A DNA stretch of 64,000 nt, taken from positions 1-64,000 of the forward strand of contig NZ_FMXE01000003.1 in NCBI RefSeq assembly GCF_900103735.1. The letters run 5' to 3'. The DNA comes from Algoriphagus alkaliphilus (GTDB taxonomy: Bacteria > Bacteroidota > Bacteroidia > Cytophagales > Cyclobacteriaceae). The position numbers were made by a program, and so were the translations under genes. The notes under the pieces were generated by a model. That model ran no database searches, was not told where the DNA came from, and saw only the letters and a program-made list of their open reading frames with translations. Numbering within the stretch: position 1 is the first letter of the stretch; the number at the start of each line of letters is the position of its first letter. Positions 19,268 through 28,019 of the stretch are shown here, in pieces.

Positions 19268-19417
19268 ATGTGTATCCGCACTGATGCACGTGGACTAGAT
19301 TTGGGGTATTTTGTATGCGGATACACGTCCACAGACAACTGTCAACAGTCCACAGCACATTCAATTGGAACTTAATTCTACCTTTATTTGGGTACGTGCA
19401 GCTAACCGAATACACAT
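19268..19417 (+). mobile_element. 150-bp MITE, copy 2
   Basis: 149 of 150 bases match 5903-6052. It is flanked by a perfect 10-bp direct repeat ATTAATAAAT (19258-19267 and 19418-19427), the target-site duplication. Its insertion point is about 30 bp upstream of the start of the receiver gene ending at 18791, in that gene's likely promoter region. Confidence 0.88.
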
Positions 19418-19565
19418 ATTAATAAATAATAGGACAAAGATAATTTCATTTAATTTTAATTTGATTTTGCATTGATAGTATTAAAAACATCTTTATAAAA
19501 AGATATAGTTAAAAAGTTGACTCTAGATGTTTTGACTGTAATTTAAAAACACTTTGCCTTAAAAA

Positions 19566-20447
19566 TCACATAATCTTTTTCCTCTTGAACCAAAGGAAAA
19601 TCACCAAAGAAATCCCAATCATTACAATCCAAGTCAAATAATAGCCATTTGCCCATTGTAGTTCTGGCATATTGTCAAAGTTCATTCCATAAACACCTAC
19701 TATAAAAGTCAGGGGTAGGAAAAAAGCCGAAAAGACAGTCAAAAGCTTCATTACCTCATTACTTTTTTGGGTAGTGAGGTTGAGGTGTGTATTTAAAATT
19801 GAAGTACCATCTTCAATTACCTCATCAAAATGAAGAATAAGATTGATACAGGTTTCTTTTAGATCCTGCAAAGCAGAATAATGGGCTTCTTTGACTTGAA
19901 TTTGATTTAATACAACCTGAGTCAGTTGCAGGATTTTTTTACTGATTCGCGCTTTTGATTTCTGATAATAAAGTGCCTGAACAGAAATTTTCCCATGCTT
20001 ACCCAAGAATATTTCTTTTTCATAATCATCCATTTTATCACTTAACCAATCCAAAGGAGCTTGAAATGTGAGTAACATTTGTTGAAAAATAGCGAGCATC
20101 AATTGTTCCGGATCCTGAAATTCATCCTCATAGAGATTTTCAAGAAATCCAAACGGCTTTTGGTGAATGGTGATCAATCGTCTTTCATTCATCACAAATG
20201 CGATCTTATTGGTTAGCTTGGTGACTGTGGCGTAATTATGGCTGGGTTCTACAGAATAAGCTCTGATGATGACAAAGGTAGTCCCATCCTGTTTTTCAAT
20301 TTTAGGCAAATGGCCTGTCTGAAGTGAATCTTCAAGCAGCTTTAGTTCAAGATGAAAAGGTTCGGTAACTTCAATCAGTTCGTTTTTCTTAGGTTTTTGA
20401 AGGTCTAACCATTCAAAGCTGCTGTAATTTTTGATAAATCGGCTCAT
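19566..20447 (-). CDS. corA: CorA-family magnesium/divalent-cation channel
   Basis: This 293-aa protein has a large cytoplasmic N-terminal domain (alpha/beta, then a long helix) and two C-terminal membrane helices. The first helix ends in the selectivity motif YGMNF (GMN). The loop ELQWANGYYLTW and a basic tail (FKRKKIM) follow. This is the standard CorA architecture for Mg2+/Co2+ uptake, slightly short. It appears to be monocistronic. Confidence 0.9.
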   Translation of the reverse strand: MSRFIKNYSSFEWLDLQKPKKNELIEVTEPFHLELKLLEDSLQTGHLPKIEKQDGTTFVIIRAYSVEPSHNYATVTKLTNKIAFVMNERRLITIHQKPFGFLENLYEDEFQDPEQLMLAIFQQMLLTFQAPLDWLSDKMDDYEKEIFLGKHGKISVQALYYQKSKARISKKILQLTQVVLNQIQVKEAHYSALQDLKETCINLILHFDEVIEDGTSILNTHLNLTTQKSNEVMKLLTVFSAFFLPLTFIVGVYGMNFDNMPELQWANGYYLTWIVMIGISLVIFLWFKRKKIM

Positions 20448-20532
20448 AAGGATTAGATTTCTGGGATTAAGTTTTGAGTTATACCTTTTTTAAATTAAGT
20501 AAAAAATCAACCTGATTATAGAATTGTAATTG

Positions 20533-21552
20533 TTACCTCATGATCTGTTCTAAACTTAGGCGAAGTATTTCTGCCATATTTTTACACTCCAGAAAATCCG
20601 GGTTTTTGTAATGCTTTGAAAGTTCTTCGCGCAACTGCTCCACATTAAAGAAAGGAGCGATATGATCATGTTCCATGGCCCGAAGCACGTCTTCGATTTC
20701 TTTGTGAGAGGACTTGAATCTTGTCGCAATTAGTGCGCGCTCCTCGCGTTGATACTGCCGCATTGATTCGGGAGTGATGTATTTCATCCCAAGTTCGATG
20801 AGGATGTTATTTTCTTTAAAATATTGAGGCAGGTAAATGGATTTTTTGCCTTCATAGGACTGTTGGTCAAAATCAATCGCACGAATCCGATAATGGGTTT
20901 CCTCAAAGTCAGGGGTGACATCCACTACAAAATTGGAGCTGTGCATGTCTCCCAAAAGCCGCACAAAGCAGCGCTCATTGAATTTAACAAACTCCTTGGC
21001 TAACCGAATGGGATTGAGGTTAGGATCATCGTTAAGCTGACGCATGAATTTATCCCCGGGAATCCCCGCAATATGCTCCTCGATCAGCGTGTCTCGATGT
21101 ACTAGGTAGCTGATGCGATTGGGGGAAAGTAAATCCTCCAATTCAAGTCCATAAACCCGGGAGGCATCGGCATTTTTGATGTAGAAGTAGTCAAAATTAT
21201 CGTTGATCCGGTTTACAATCCGTACCCGGAAAGGTTGGGTATTGCCATAGATACATAGGTCTATTCGATCTACATAAAGGTGATTCATTACGCTCATGTC
21301 GCCTCCGGCTTTCAGCAAAGCATAGATTTTTTTGACATTCAAGTGAATCTCTTCCCGGTCACTCTGATCATAAAAAACTGTTTCCCAAAGCGTATCCTGA
21401 TCTTTGGAATCATACAGCGCAATGGAATTGGTGTACCGCAACAGCTCATGGTAATGGATAGGAATGTCCACCTCGCGGGCATACTTCACCAAGTAGCGCC
21501 TTAGTCCGGTGCTGATTTGATAAATCTGCTTTTTTCTGCTGATCAAAGCCAT
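20533..21552 (-). CDS. Protein-kinase-like (APH/HipA-fold) protein of unknown role
   Basis: This 339-aa protein has no signal sequence. Around residue 200 it has LLGDMHSSNFVVD followed by IRAIDFDQQSYEG. That resembles the catalytic HxxN and metal-binding DFD pair of aminoglycoside-phosphotransferase and kinase-like folds. The N-terminal half (residues 1-150) is unrecognised. A phosphotransferase role is inferred only from these two motifs. It heads a likely run of genes with the DUF3817 protein (3 bp away) on the same strand. Confidence 0.55.
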   Translation of the reverse strand: MALISRKKQIYQISTGLRRYLVKYAREVDIPIHYHELLRYTNSIALYDSKDQDTLWETVFYDQSDREEIHLNVKKIYALLKAGGDMSVMNHLYVDRIDLCIYGNTQPFRVRIVNRINDNFDYFYIKNADASRVYGLELEDLLSPNRISYLVHRDTLIEEHIAGIPGDKFMRQLNDDPNLNPIRLAKEFVKFNERCFVRLLGDMHSSNFVVDVTPDFEETHYRIRAIDFDQQSYEGKKSIYLPQYFKENNILIELGMKYITPESMRQYQREERALIATRFKSSHKEIEDVLRAMEHDHIAPFFNVEQLREELSKHYKNPDFLECKNMAEILRLSLEQIMR

Positions 21553-21555
21553 CGC

Positions 21556-21867
21556 TTAGAGTTCTACCTTCTGACTTTTTTTCAGGTTACGATCAAAAAT
21601 GAAAGGGCCGAAGGGGAGGACTGAGGCAATAAGCGCAAAGAAGGTTCTGCCAAATTCCCATTTTAAGCTGGTAGCGGTAGGAAATACAACATAGATGTAA
21701 ATCACAAACAAAAGTCCATGAATCCATCCTACATAAGTGACTGCCATAGGCTCATCAAACATATACTTTAAGGGCATAGCGATGAATAGTAGTATTAAAA
21801 AAGAAATTCCTTCGATTAGGCTGATCCATTTAAATCGTTTCGCCCATTTGGTTTGTTCGGTGTTCAT
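21556..21867 (-). CDS. DUF3817 integral membrane protein
   Basis: This 103-aa protein has three membrane helices: IEGISFLILLFIAMPLKY, VGWIHGLLFVIYIYVVF and FGRTFFALIASVLPFGPF, ending FDRNLKK. The set SLIEGISFL, KY, GWIHGLLF and PFGPF is typical of DUF3817. The ATG at 21867 is chosen because it overlaps the upstream gene's TAA by one base (TAATG), a coupled start. A longer frame upstream is not family-like. Function is unknown. Confidence 0.8.
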   Translation of the reverse strand: MNTEQTKWAKRFKWISLIEGISFLILLFIAMPLKYMFDEPMAVTYVGWIHGLLFVIYIYVVFPTATSLKWEFGRTFFALIASVLPFGPFIFDRNLKKSQKVEL

Positions 21868-22400
21868 TATCTTCTTGGAGTGAGATTGAAAAGGGCTTGA
21901 AGTGCCGTCCAAAGCTTCTTTTTGAGTGCTTTGTCTTCAGAGATACTACTCAGCGAGTCCGCAAAAAGATATTCTGTTTCATTCTCAGAATAAACTTCAT
22001 AGGAGTGTGCCGGGACGGCATTGATAGGGTGTTTGATTCGGCCAAATTTTAAAACAATATGCGCATTCAAAGACAGGAAATCTTCCATGCTGCGATCTTC
22101 CAATACTTCTGAAGATACCATACCGACTTCCGTCATAGAATGACCGACTGCATTGATCATATTGACCAGCATTCCCAATACTTCAGTAGAAAGCTCGCTT
22201 TCCTCGTGCAATATCAATACCCCTTTTGAAAAATTTCCTTTTACCTGAATGGGTTCAATAATCGATTCAGACGATTCTACTTCTTTAGCAGCTACTGTTC
22301 TTCCTTCTAATTGTGCCAAAATTGCTTCTTGATCCTCTGGAATCAAATAGAGATCTTCTGTAATCAGTGACTGGAGTTCTGCGATAGTGTCATTTACCAT
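21867..22400 (-). CDS. Conserved hypothetical protein, 177 aa
   Basis: This acidic soluble protein (MVNDTIAELQSLITEDLYLIPEDQEAIL...) ends KKLWTALQALFNLTPRR. I do not recognise a domain. The middle (GVLILHEESELSTEVLGMLVNMINAVGHSM) looks like an alpha/beta fold. Its TAA overlaps the DUF3817 ATG, so it is co-translated with that membrane protein. No signal peptide or membrane helix is seen, so it is probably cytoplasmic. Confidence 0.6.
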   Translation of the reverse strand: MVNDTIAELQSLITEDLYLIPEDQEAILAQLEGRTVAAKEVESSESIIEPIQVKGNFSKGVLILHEESELSTEVLGMLVNMINAVGHSMTEVGMVSSEVLEDRSMEDFLSLNAHIVLKFGRIKHPINAVPAHSYEVYSENETEYLFADSLSSISEDKALKKKLWTALQALFNLTPRR

Positions 22401-22532
22401 GGGAGGAATTTGGGTAAAAAATGCCGATTGGCAAAGTATAGAACGGATTAATAAAAAGAGGTTCCAGGAAAGTTAATCTCATCAAGTCAGAATTAACGAA
22501 CAATACCAATTACCTTTTTTTCCTCACATTTT

Positions 22533-23057
22533 TTATTTCACATCCAAATTGAATATGGATCTCAATTCAACGGCATCCTCAGGCTTCATCCGCTTAGCTA
22601 AAACCAGACGAAGTTGCCTTCTTCTCAGCGCACCGTCAAAAAGGTCTTTTTCCTCATCCGATTCCGGCAGAACTTCGGGTACCTCAATAGGTCTCCCATT
22701 TTGATCTACTGCCACAAAGGTGAAAAACGCACGGTGGGTCATGATTTTTTTTCTGGCAGGGATATCCTCTGCTGTCACCTCAATAAAAACCTCCATGGAT
22801 GAATTGAAAGCCCGAGTCACTTGAGACCTTAGGGTTACCACATTCCCAAGATTGATGGGTTGTTTAAATGAAATGCTATCTGCTGAAGCAGTTACTACGA
22901 TACGGTTGGAATGTTTTTGAGCGGCGATGGCTGCCACTACATCCATCCAGTGCATCAGTCTGCCGCCCATGAGGTTGTTCAGTGTATTGGTATCGTTAGG
23001 AAGGACCATTTCGGTCATGATGACCATAGATTCCTTTGCAGTCTTTTGCTTTGTCAT
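22533..23057 (-). CDS. Acyl-CoA thioesterase, hotdog fold (YciA/BACH-like)
   Basis: This 174-aa protein starts MTKQKTAKESMVIMTEMVLPNDTNTLNNLMGGRLMHWMDVVAAIAA. The NxxGxxMxWMD pattern is that of the helix capping the CoA site in YciA/ACOT-type thioesterases. ASADSISFKQPINLGNVV and MTHRAFFTFVAVD follow. It hydrolyses acyl-CoA to the free acid. The ATG at 23057 removes an unlikely six-residue extension. Confidence 0.85.
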   Translation of the reverse strand: MTKQKTAKESMVIMTEMVLPNDTNTLNNLMGGRLMHWMDVVAAIAAQKHSNRIVVTASADSISFKQPINLGNVVTLRSQVTRAFNSSMEVFIEVTAEDIPARKKIMTHRAFFTFVAVDQNGRPIEVPEVLPESDEEKDLFDGALRRRQLRLVLAKRMKPEDAVELRSIFNLDVK

Positions 23058-23191
23058 AAAATAGGATTTAAGCAAAAATAGAAATAAAATTTTGTCTCCC
23101 TAAATCAAAAATCGTATTTCAGAATTTTATACTGTATCGCTGGTGTGGGAATTGGAAATCGTTGATAAATTTTCAGTGAAATCTCTACCCA

Positions 23192-23848
23192 CTATTTCCA
23201 TCCTTCTTTTCCCAAGAGTGGAACAAATGCAAATCCGTCGAATTCCTCGCGTATGACTTCTTTCGCGGATTTTTTGGTGATTTTCACCATGGCTTGTCTT
23301 TTTCGATCGCCTACCGGAATGACTAAAATCCCACCCACTTTCAATTGTTGGATCAATGCTTCGGGGATAACGGGCGCACCGGCAGTGACAATGATTTTAT
23401 CATATGGTGCATGCTGTGGCAGTCCGGCAGTACCGTCTCCATAGAATAAATGAAGATCGATGCCCAGACGTTTGAGAAATTGCTGAGTTCCCTCAAAAAG
23501 CTTCTTCTGATATTCTATGGTGTAAACTTCAGCGCCTAAAAGATGCAGAATTGTTCCTTGATACCCTGATCCTGTGCCGATTTCTAAAATTTTATCACCC
23601 TGTTTGACATCCAAAAGCTCAGTTTGAAAAGCGACTGTATAGGGCTGGGAAATTGTTTGGCCTTCACCGATTGGAAAGGCCTTGTCTTCATATGCATGAG
23701 AAATCAGGGCCGAATCAAAGAAAAAGTGACGAGGCAGATTATTAATAGCGTCCAAAACCCGCTCGCTTTTGATACCCTTAGTACGAAGCTCGGCTACAAG
23801 TGCACGACGTTTTCCTTTGTGAAGGTAAGTATCTTCAAGTTTTAGCAT
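23192..23848 (-). CDS. pcm: Protein-L-isoaspartate O-methyltransferase
   Basis: This 218-aa SAM-dependent enzyme methylates isoaspartyl residues in damaged proteins. It shows RHFFFDSALISHAYEDKAFPIGEGQTISQPYTVA, the PCMT hallmark, then ILEIGTGSGYQG (SAM motif I), YGDGTAGLP, YDKIIVTAGAP and GGILVIPVG. The ATG at 23848 gives the family's normal start. The longer frame would add a basic 35-residue lead overlapping the promoter shared with divergent ribE, 107 bp away. Confidence 0.92.
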   Translation of the reverse strand: MLKLEDTYLHKGKRRALVAELRTKGIKSERVLDAINNLPRHFFFDSALISHAYEDKAFPIGEGQTISQPYTVAFQTELLDVKQGDKILEIGTGSGYQGTILHLLGAEVYTIEYQKKLFEGTQQFLKRLGIDLHLFYGDGTAGLPQHAPYDKIIVTAGAPVIPEALIQQLKVGGILVIPVGDRKRQAMVKITKKSAKEVIREEFDGFAFVPLLGKEGWK

Positions 23849-23955
23849 GATGGGTGGTTTGGGTTTTCGAAGATAAATGAATATTTGCCTTACTTTGAAC
23901 CTCGGATGGCATTTATTGCTTATCCTTTTGATCTTTCGAAGTTTAATTTTCAATC

Positions 23956-24546
23956 ATGTTTACAGGCATAATCGAGTCTTTTGGTACAATAGAAAAAATC
24001 ACCCAAGAAGGGAGCAATTTTCATTTTGACCTCAGTTCGCCTATCAGTCAAGAACTCAAAATCGACCAATCACTAGCCCATGATGGGGTATGTTTGACAG
24101 TAGTCAATGTAAGTCCAGATACCTATCGGGTTACCGCAATTGATGAGACGATCAGTAAAACCAACTTGTCCGGCTGGAGAGTAGGGAAGAAGGTTAACCT
24201 AGAGCGGTGCATGCCAGCAAGCGGTCGATTTGATGGGCATATCGTCCAAGGTCACGTAGATCAAACGGGAATCGTCAAAAGCATAGTTGATCAAGACGGG
24301 TCTTGGGTTTTTGATTTTGAATTTGATCAAACCACCGGAAACGTTACAGTCGAGAAAGGATCAATCACCATTAACGGAACCAGCCTGACTTGCTTTAATT
24401 CCGGATCCGGAAAATTTTCTGTAGCGATCATACCTTACACCTATGAGCATACCAGTTTTCATCAGCTACAAGTTGGGGATTTGGTCAATCTTGAATTTGA
24501 CATTGTGGGGAAATATATCGCTCGTATGATCAAAGGATACACCTAA
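23956..24546 (+). CDS. ribE: Riboflavin synthase alpha chain
   Basis: This 196-aa enzyme joins two 6,7-dimethyl-8-ribityllumazine molecules to make riboflavin. It consists of two repeated lumazine-binding barrels. The first begins MFTGIIESFGTIEKI, with SLAHDGVCLTVV. The second begins with GHIVQGHVDQTGIV, with GSITINGTSLTCF. Length and the N-terminal MFTGII are typical. It is transcribed divergently from pcm. No FMN riboswitch is evident in the short upstream region. Confidence 0.95.
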   Translation: MFTGIIESFGTIEKITQEGSNFHFDLSSPISQELKIDQSLAHDGVCLTVVNVSPDTYRVTAIDETISKTNLSGWRVGKKVNLERCMPASGRFDGHIVQGHVDQTGIVKSIVDQDGSWVFDFEFDQTTGNVTVEKGSITINGTSLTCFNSGSGKFSVAIIPYTYEHTSFHQLQVGDLVNLEFDIVGKYIARMIKGYT

Positions 24547-24612
24547 GATAGGTGTCTGATTTACAGTGCTTTTTTATCTTGTTGATAATCTATTGATTAA
24601 TAAGCTAGCACC

Positions 24613-24786
24613 TTATTTAGGATATTGTTTTTCCAAAAGATACAGATATGGCTGAAGGGCATGATGCTTGAATACCTTTTCCTTTTCATCAGGATAAAGA
24701 AGAGAAAATCACGGGGAAAGCTGTGCCATGCATGGATTTACCGTGGCAAGAACAATCATTAGAATGATGAATTTTTTAATTTTCAT
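24613..24786 (-). pseudogene. Remnant of a small exported protein, in-frame TGA
   Basis: The frame starts MKIKKFIILMIVLATVNPCMAQ, a good signal peptide, and hits TGA at 24709-24711 after 25 codons. It then stays open in the same frame for 31 more codons (FSLLYPDEKEKVFKHHALQP...) to a TAA. It lies just downstream of the FGE gene on the same strand. It may be the fused ends of a larger deleted gene, conceivably the FGE's sulfatase client, but the remaining sequence is too short to say. Confidence 0.35.
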
Positions 24787-24844
24787 AGTGCTAAAATGAA
24801 TTGGTTTTTTGAAAATCACACCTCTTAAAAAACTACAAAAAGAT

Positions 24845-25954
24845 TTATTGGTTTGATCCCAATGTTTTATTCGCAGGATCTTTTACAAGGCGAAAACCTA
24901 CATTGGAAGTGCCGGAATCATAGGCTGTACCCTGTCTTGCAGAAGGCCGATAATTTACACAATAGTTGGCAGCACAAAGAAATGAGCCTCCCTTCATTAC
25001 TCTTTCCATAGCAAAGGGATTGTCCGGATTATAGCAAGGATTCATTCCCGCATCCAATTTGGGTGCCTGTCCGGCAAGCCGTGCATATTTTAGAAAATCA
25101 TACCAATCGGAGGTTAACTCCCATACATTGCCGATCATATCATAAAGACCAAATGAATTGGGAGAAAATGAACCAACTGGAGCTGAACCCATAAATCCAT
25201 CTAAGCCATCATTTTTATGCGGGAAAACTCCCTGAAAGGTATTTGCCAAATATTGACCATTTGGTGTAAGTTCATCACCCCAGGCAAATCGCTTTCCATT
25301 TACCCCGCCTCTTGCAGCAAATTCCCACTCAAATTCAGTGGGCAGTCTTTTTCCAATCCACTTGGCATAGGCCTCTGCATCTTCGAAGGCAATGTGTACC
25401 ACCGGATGATTTTCTTTCCCTATGATGGAACTCTCAGGACCTTCGGGATGCTTCCAACTCGCTCCGTTTACCCATTGCCACCATAGGGAAATGTCATTAG
25501 TCGGTACGGCATAGGGGGGAGGAGTGAAAACCATGGATCCAGCTACCAAAATGGATTCTTCTGGCTTTGGGGTGCCGGGAGGTAGCTGCTTTTTAAGTTC
25601 TTCCCATTCCGGTTTGCGTTCCGCCAATGTGAGGTACCCAGTAGCTTCTACAAATTTTGAATAGTCAGCATTAGTCACTTCGTAAGCATCCATCCAAAAT
25701 CCCTGCACTTCAACTTGTACCGCCGGTTTTTCTGCTGGATAAGCGTCTGCATCGTTGGTTCCCATGGTAAACTTCCCGCCAGGAATCCAAACCATATCCG
25801 GTTCTTTTTGAGTAGGTTGTGGATCTGAAAAAATAACTGGAGCGGGTGCCAGAGCATTTTCCGCTGTGTTTTTTTTTGGAGAATCGCAGGAAAAAGCAGG
25901 TAATACTAAAACAAGCGCAGAAATTGGCAGCAAATGAAATGCGGGTGTTTTCAT
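24845..25954 (-). CDS. Formylglycine-generating enzyme-type lipoprotein with both catalytic Cys
   Basis: This 369-aa protein starts with a lipoprotein signal (LVLVLPAFSC). The FGE-sulfatase domain follows from MVWIPGGKFTMGT to GFRLVKD. Near the C-terminus, GGSFLCAANYCVNYR keeps two cysteines (about residues 327 and 332). Their spacing is that of the catalytic pair in human and bacterial FGE, and RPSARQ and SNVGFR follow. It is therefore probably a real sulfatase-activating oxidase (Cys to formylglycine), unlike the DGR targets at 35.8-43 kb, which share the fold but lack this pair. The ATG at 25954 is chosen because it yields the lipobox. It is 38 bp after the regulator gene ending at 25993 and is likely co-transcribed. 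No sulfatase gene is in the window. Confidence 0.85.
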   Translation of the reverse strand: MKTPAFHLLPISALVLVLPAFSCDSPKKNTAENALAPAPVIFSDPQPTQKEPDMVWIPGGKFTMGTNDADAYPAEKPAVQVEVQGFWMDAYEVTNADYSKFVEATGYLTLAERKPEWEELKKQLPPGTPKPEESILVAGSMVFTPPPYAVPTNDISLWWQWVNGASWKHPEGPESSIIGKENHPVVHIAFEDAEAYAKWIGKRLPTEFEWEFAARGGVNGKRFAWGDELTPNGQYLANTFQGVFPHKNDGLDGFMGSAPVGSFSPNSFGLYDMIGNVWELTSDWYDFLKYARLAGQAPKLDAGMNPCYNPDNPFAMERVMKGGSFLCAANYCVNYRPSARQGTAYDSGTSNVGFRLVKDPANKTLGSNQ

Positions 25955-25992
25955 TTTACCAAGGTAATTGAAAAAGTTTTTTGTAACCAAGT

Positions 25993-27018
25993 CTAAGGGC
26001 CGGTATCGATCTTAATATCAATTTTGGAAATTTTGCTCTCCACTTTTTTTCGAAGTTTATTGAAAAACTGTTTTCGTTCTTTTTCACCTGTGCCACTGAT
26101 CAGGGTGGATCTTTTCATCAGATTTTCCAGATTTCTAAACATTGAGTCATTGAATTTCGGATCCATGGACCCGATAAAATACATGACGCTGTGGTTGAGA
26201 TAGGTGATTTTTGTGTCTCCCAATTCAGCCATAAAAGTATTGTCACCGAGGACAATTTCATTTAAATACATTTTGTATTCGGCACTGTCAACAGTTGGAG
26301 ACTGGCCCAAAATCGATTTTTTACCAGTTTCTGCCATTTTTTCCAAATGATCAATCACTTCCAATACACAATTATAAAGGAAAATTGTGTCTTCAGTATG
26401 TTTGATCAATCCCATTTCATGATACACTTCAATCTGCCGTAAGGTGGTATTTAGCCCCTCTTCATTCCAGATTTCTGAAGTTGGTACCCGGTTATAGATT
26501 TTGATTGTTTTTTGGGTGATCTCACGATATTTTTCAAAATGGTTGTCCTCAATTGAAAATTTAACACTTTTGAGGTTTTCAAAAAGGAGGATTGATTTCA
26601 TCCAAAAAAAGAATTTGAACCCTGCCAAAGCGGGATGATAGTAATGATGAAAAGGAGGCATGTCCTTCACCAAAAAATAAACGTGCTTATGACTAAAGCT
26701 GTTGACGAGATTGAGTTGGGCAAGAACATCCTCCATCCACTCCATAAAACTATCTTCCTTATAGGAATTGGTTTTGCCTTGAAACATGATGGAGTCAGAA
26801 TTCAAACTAAAAAACTTATCCAAGGAAATATTAAACCGTTGACAAAGAATTCTCAATTCTTCGAAATCGAGTAGCTTTTCACCACGAATTCTCCGGTAAG
26901 CACTATCCATGCTGACATCAAGCGTTTCGGCTACTTCATCCACCAAGGAAGCATAAGATGGAATGGCTGACTTAAAACTTTGGAAAAACTGCGCCTGAAT
27001 CGTAGAAGAAATCGTCAT
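25993..27018 (-). CDS. Helix-turn-helix transcriptional regulator with large C-terminal domain
   Basis: This 341-aa protein has an XRE-like helix-turn-helix at residues ~18-70 (SYASLVDEVAETLDVSMDSAYRRIRGEKLLDFEELRILCQRFNISLDKFF). A ~250-residue alpha-helical domain follows that I do not recognise (MPPFHHYYHPALAGFKFFFWMKS, IEVYHEMGLIKHTEDTIFLYN). This type is frequent in Bacteroidota as a putative DNA-binding protein. It lies directly upstream of the FGE lipoprotein gene and may control it. Confidence 0.7.
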   Translation of the reverse strand: MTISSTIQAQFFQSFKSAIPSYASLVDEVAETLDVSMDSAYRRIRGEKLLDFEELRILCQRFNISLDKFFSLNSDSIMFQGKTNSYKEDSFMEWMEDVLAQLNLVNSFSHKHVYFLVKDMPPFHHYYHPALAGFKFFFWMKSILLFENLKSVKFSIEDNHFEKYREITQKTIKIYNRVPTSEIWNEEGLNTTLRQIEVYHEMGLIKHTEDTIFLYNCVLEVIDHLEKMAETGKKSILGQSPTVDSAEYKMYLNEIVLGDNTFMAELGDTKITYLNHSVMYFIGSMDPKFNDSMFRNLENLMKRSTLISGTGEKERKQFFNKLRKKVESKISKIDIKIDTGP

Positions 27019-27287
27019 AATGGGCTTGGTTCAGAATGTTATACACACAAAAATGTACTTCAATGTAAGAAAAGTAAAGCTGAGATTCAAAAATTTTAGA
27101 AATAAAGTTCGGTTTTAAGCTAGTTCTAATTAAGTATATTTGGAACTGATGGTGCATATTTATCCCGCAAACATTTAGTTTTCAATTAACACAATTCCGA
27201 AGGAGTTTTCCAAGAAGCCCTAATCAAGGTTGGCAATTGACAATATTCAGACTCACAAATATTGTTTAATTAAAAAATAAAATTGGT

Positions 27288-28013
27288 CTAAATCAACTTA
27301 TTTCGGCTAGAAAAAGTTAGTAAATCATACATGTTTTTACATCCAGATTTACTTTTTATATTTCTTCTGTGCGTGTCAACAGTAAGTTTACTAATGAAAA
27401 AATGATCGGCTATTTTTGTGCTAGATTCTCCTTTTATAAAGTAAGGTATTAGCTTTAATTCCGTATTTGAAAAAATTTTTTTTATGTCGCCGCAGATTTT
27501 TTTTTCGAAGTGATCACTGTTTAAATTGTTCAATTTAAATGACCAATTCACATATCCAGGGGTTTGAATAAAACTGATATCACTAAGAATAGTCACATTC
27601 GTCGACATTCTATGGTTATCATCTAAATGATAGATTGTGGTTTGTTTTAAAACTTGTGCATAGGTACCATCCTTTCTTTTTAACCGAAAAGTCAGTTCAA
27701 GGCAACAATTGTGATCCATCATATCATCTTCAATGGCGTGTATAATGGCTGATTGAGTCACTGTATTTACTAAAATTTTATCATCAGGATGAAAATTGCT
27801 AGCATGTTCTATGGAAAACTCATCATCATTAAATCCTAATACGTTTGCATTTCTGCAATAAACAATTTGATTTCTTGGAAAATCGTATATATAAAAACAT
27901 TGCGTATTCAGAATCGGAATTGTTTGAAATTTTTGAATATCCTCCGCCGAATAATCAACATGATTAACCTTCTCTTTAACCTTTTTAAAAAATTCCAATA
28001 AATTAGAATTCAT
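27288..28013 (-). CDS. PAS-like sensor with LuxR-type HTH
   Basis: This 241-aa protein has an N-terminal PAS-like domain (FYIYDFPRNQIVYCRNANVLGFNDDEF, HPDDKILVNT, LTFRLKRKDGTYAQVLKQTTI, typical PAS/PAC). The C-terminal HTH is LKLIPYFIKGESSTKIADHFFISKLTVDTHRRNIKSKSGC, with the LuxR/GerE motif TVDTHRRNIKSK. It is a paralogue of the protein at 44492-45154. The pair brackets the small-secreted-protein/DGR region. The signal is unknown. It is immediately downstream (6 bp) of the alpha/beta hydrolase gene on the same strand. Confidence 0.82.
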   Translation of the reverse strand: MNSNLLEFFKKVKEKVNHVDYSAEDIQKFQTIPILNTQCFYIYDFPRNQIVYCRNANVLGFNDDEFSIEHASNFHPDDKILVNTVTQSAIIHAIEDDMMDHNCCLELTFRLKRKDGTYAQVLKQTTIYHLDDNHRMSTNVTILSDISFIQTPGYVNWSFKLNNLNSDHFEKKICGDIKKIFSNTELKLIPYFIKGESSTKIADHFFISKLTVDTHRRNIKSKSGCKNMYDLLTFSSRNKLI

Positions 28014-28019
28014 AATAAA

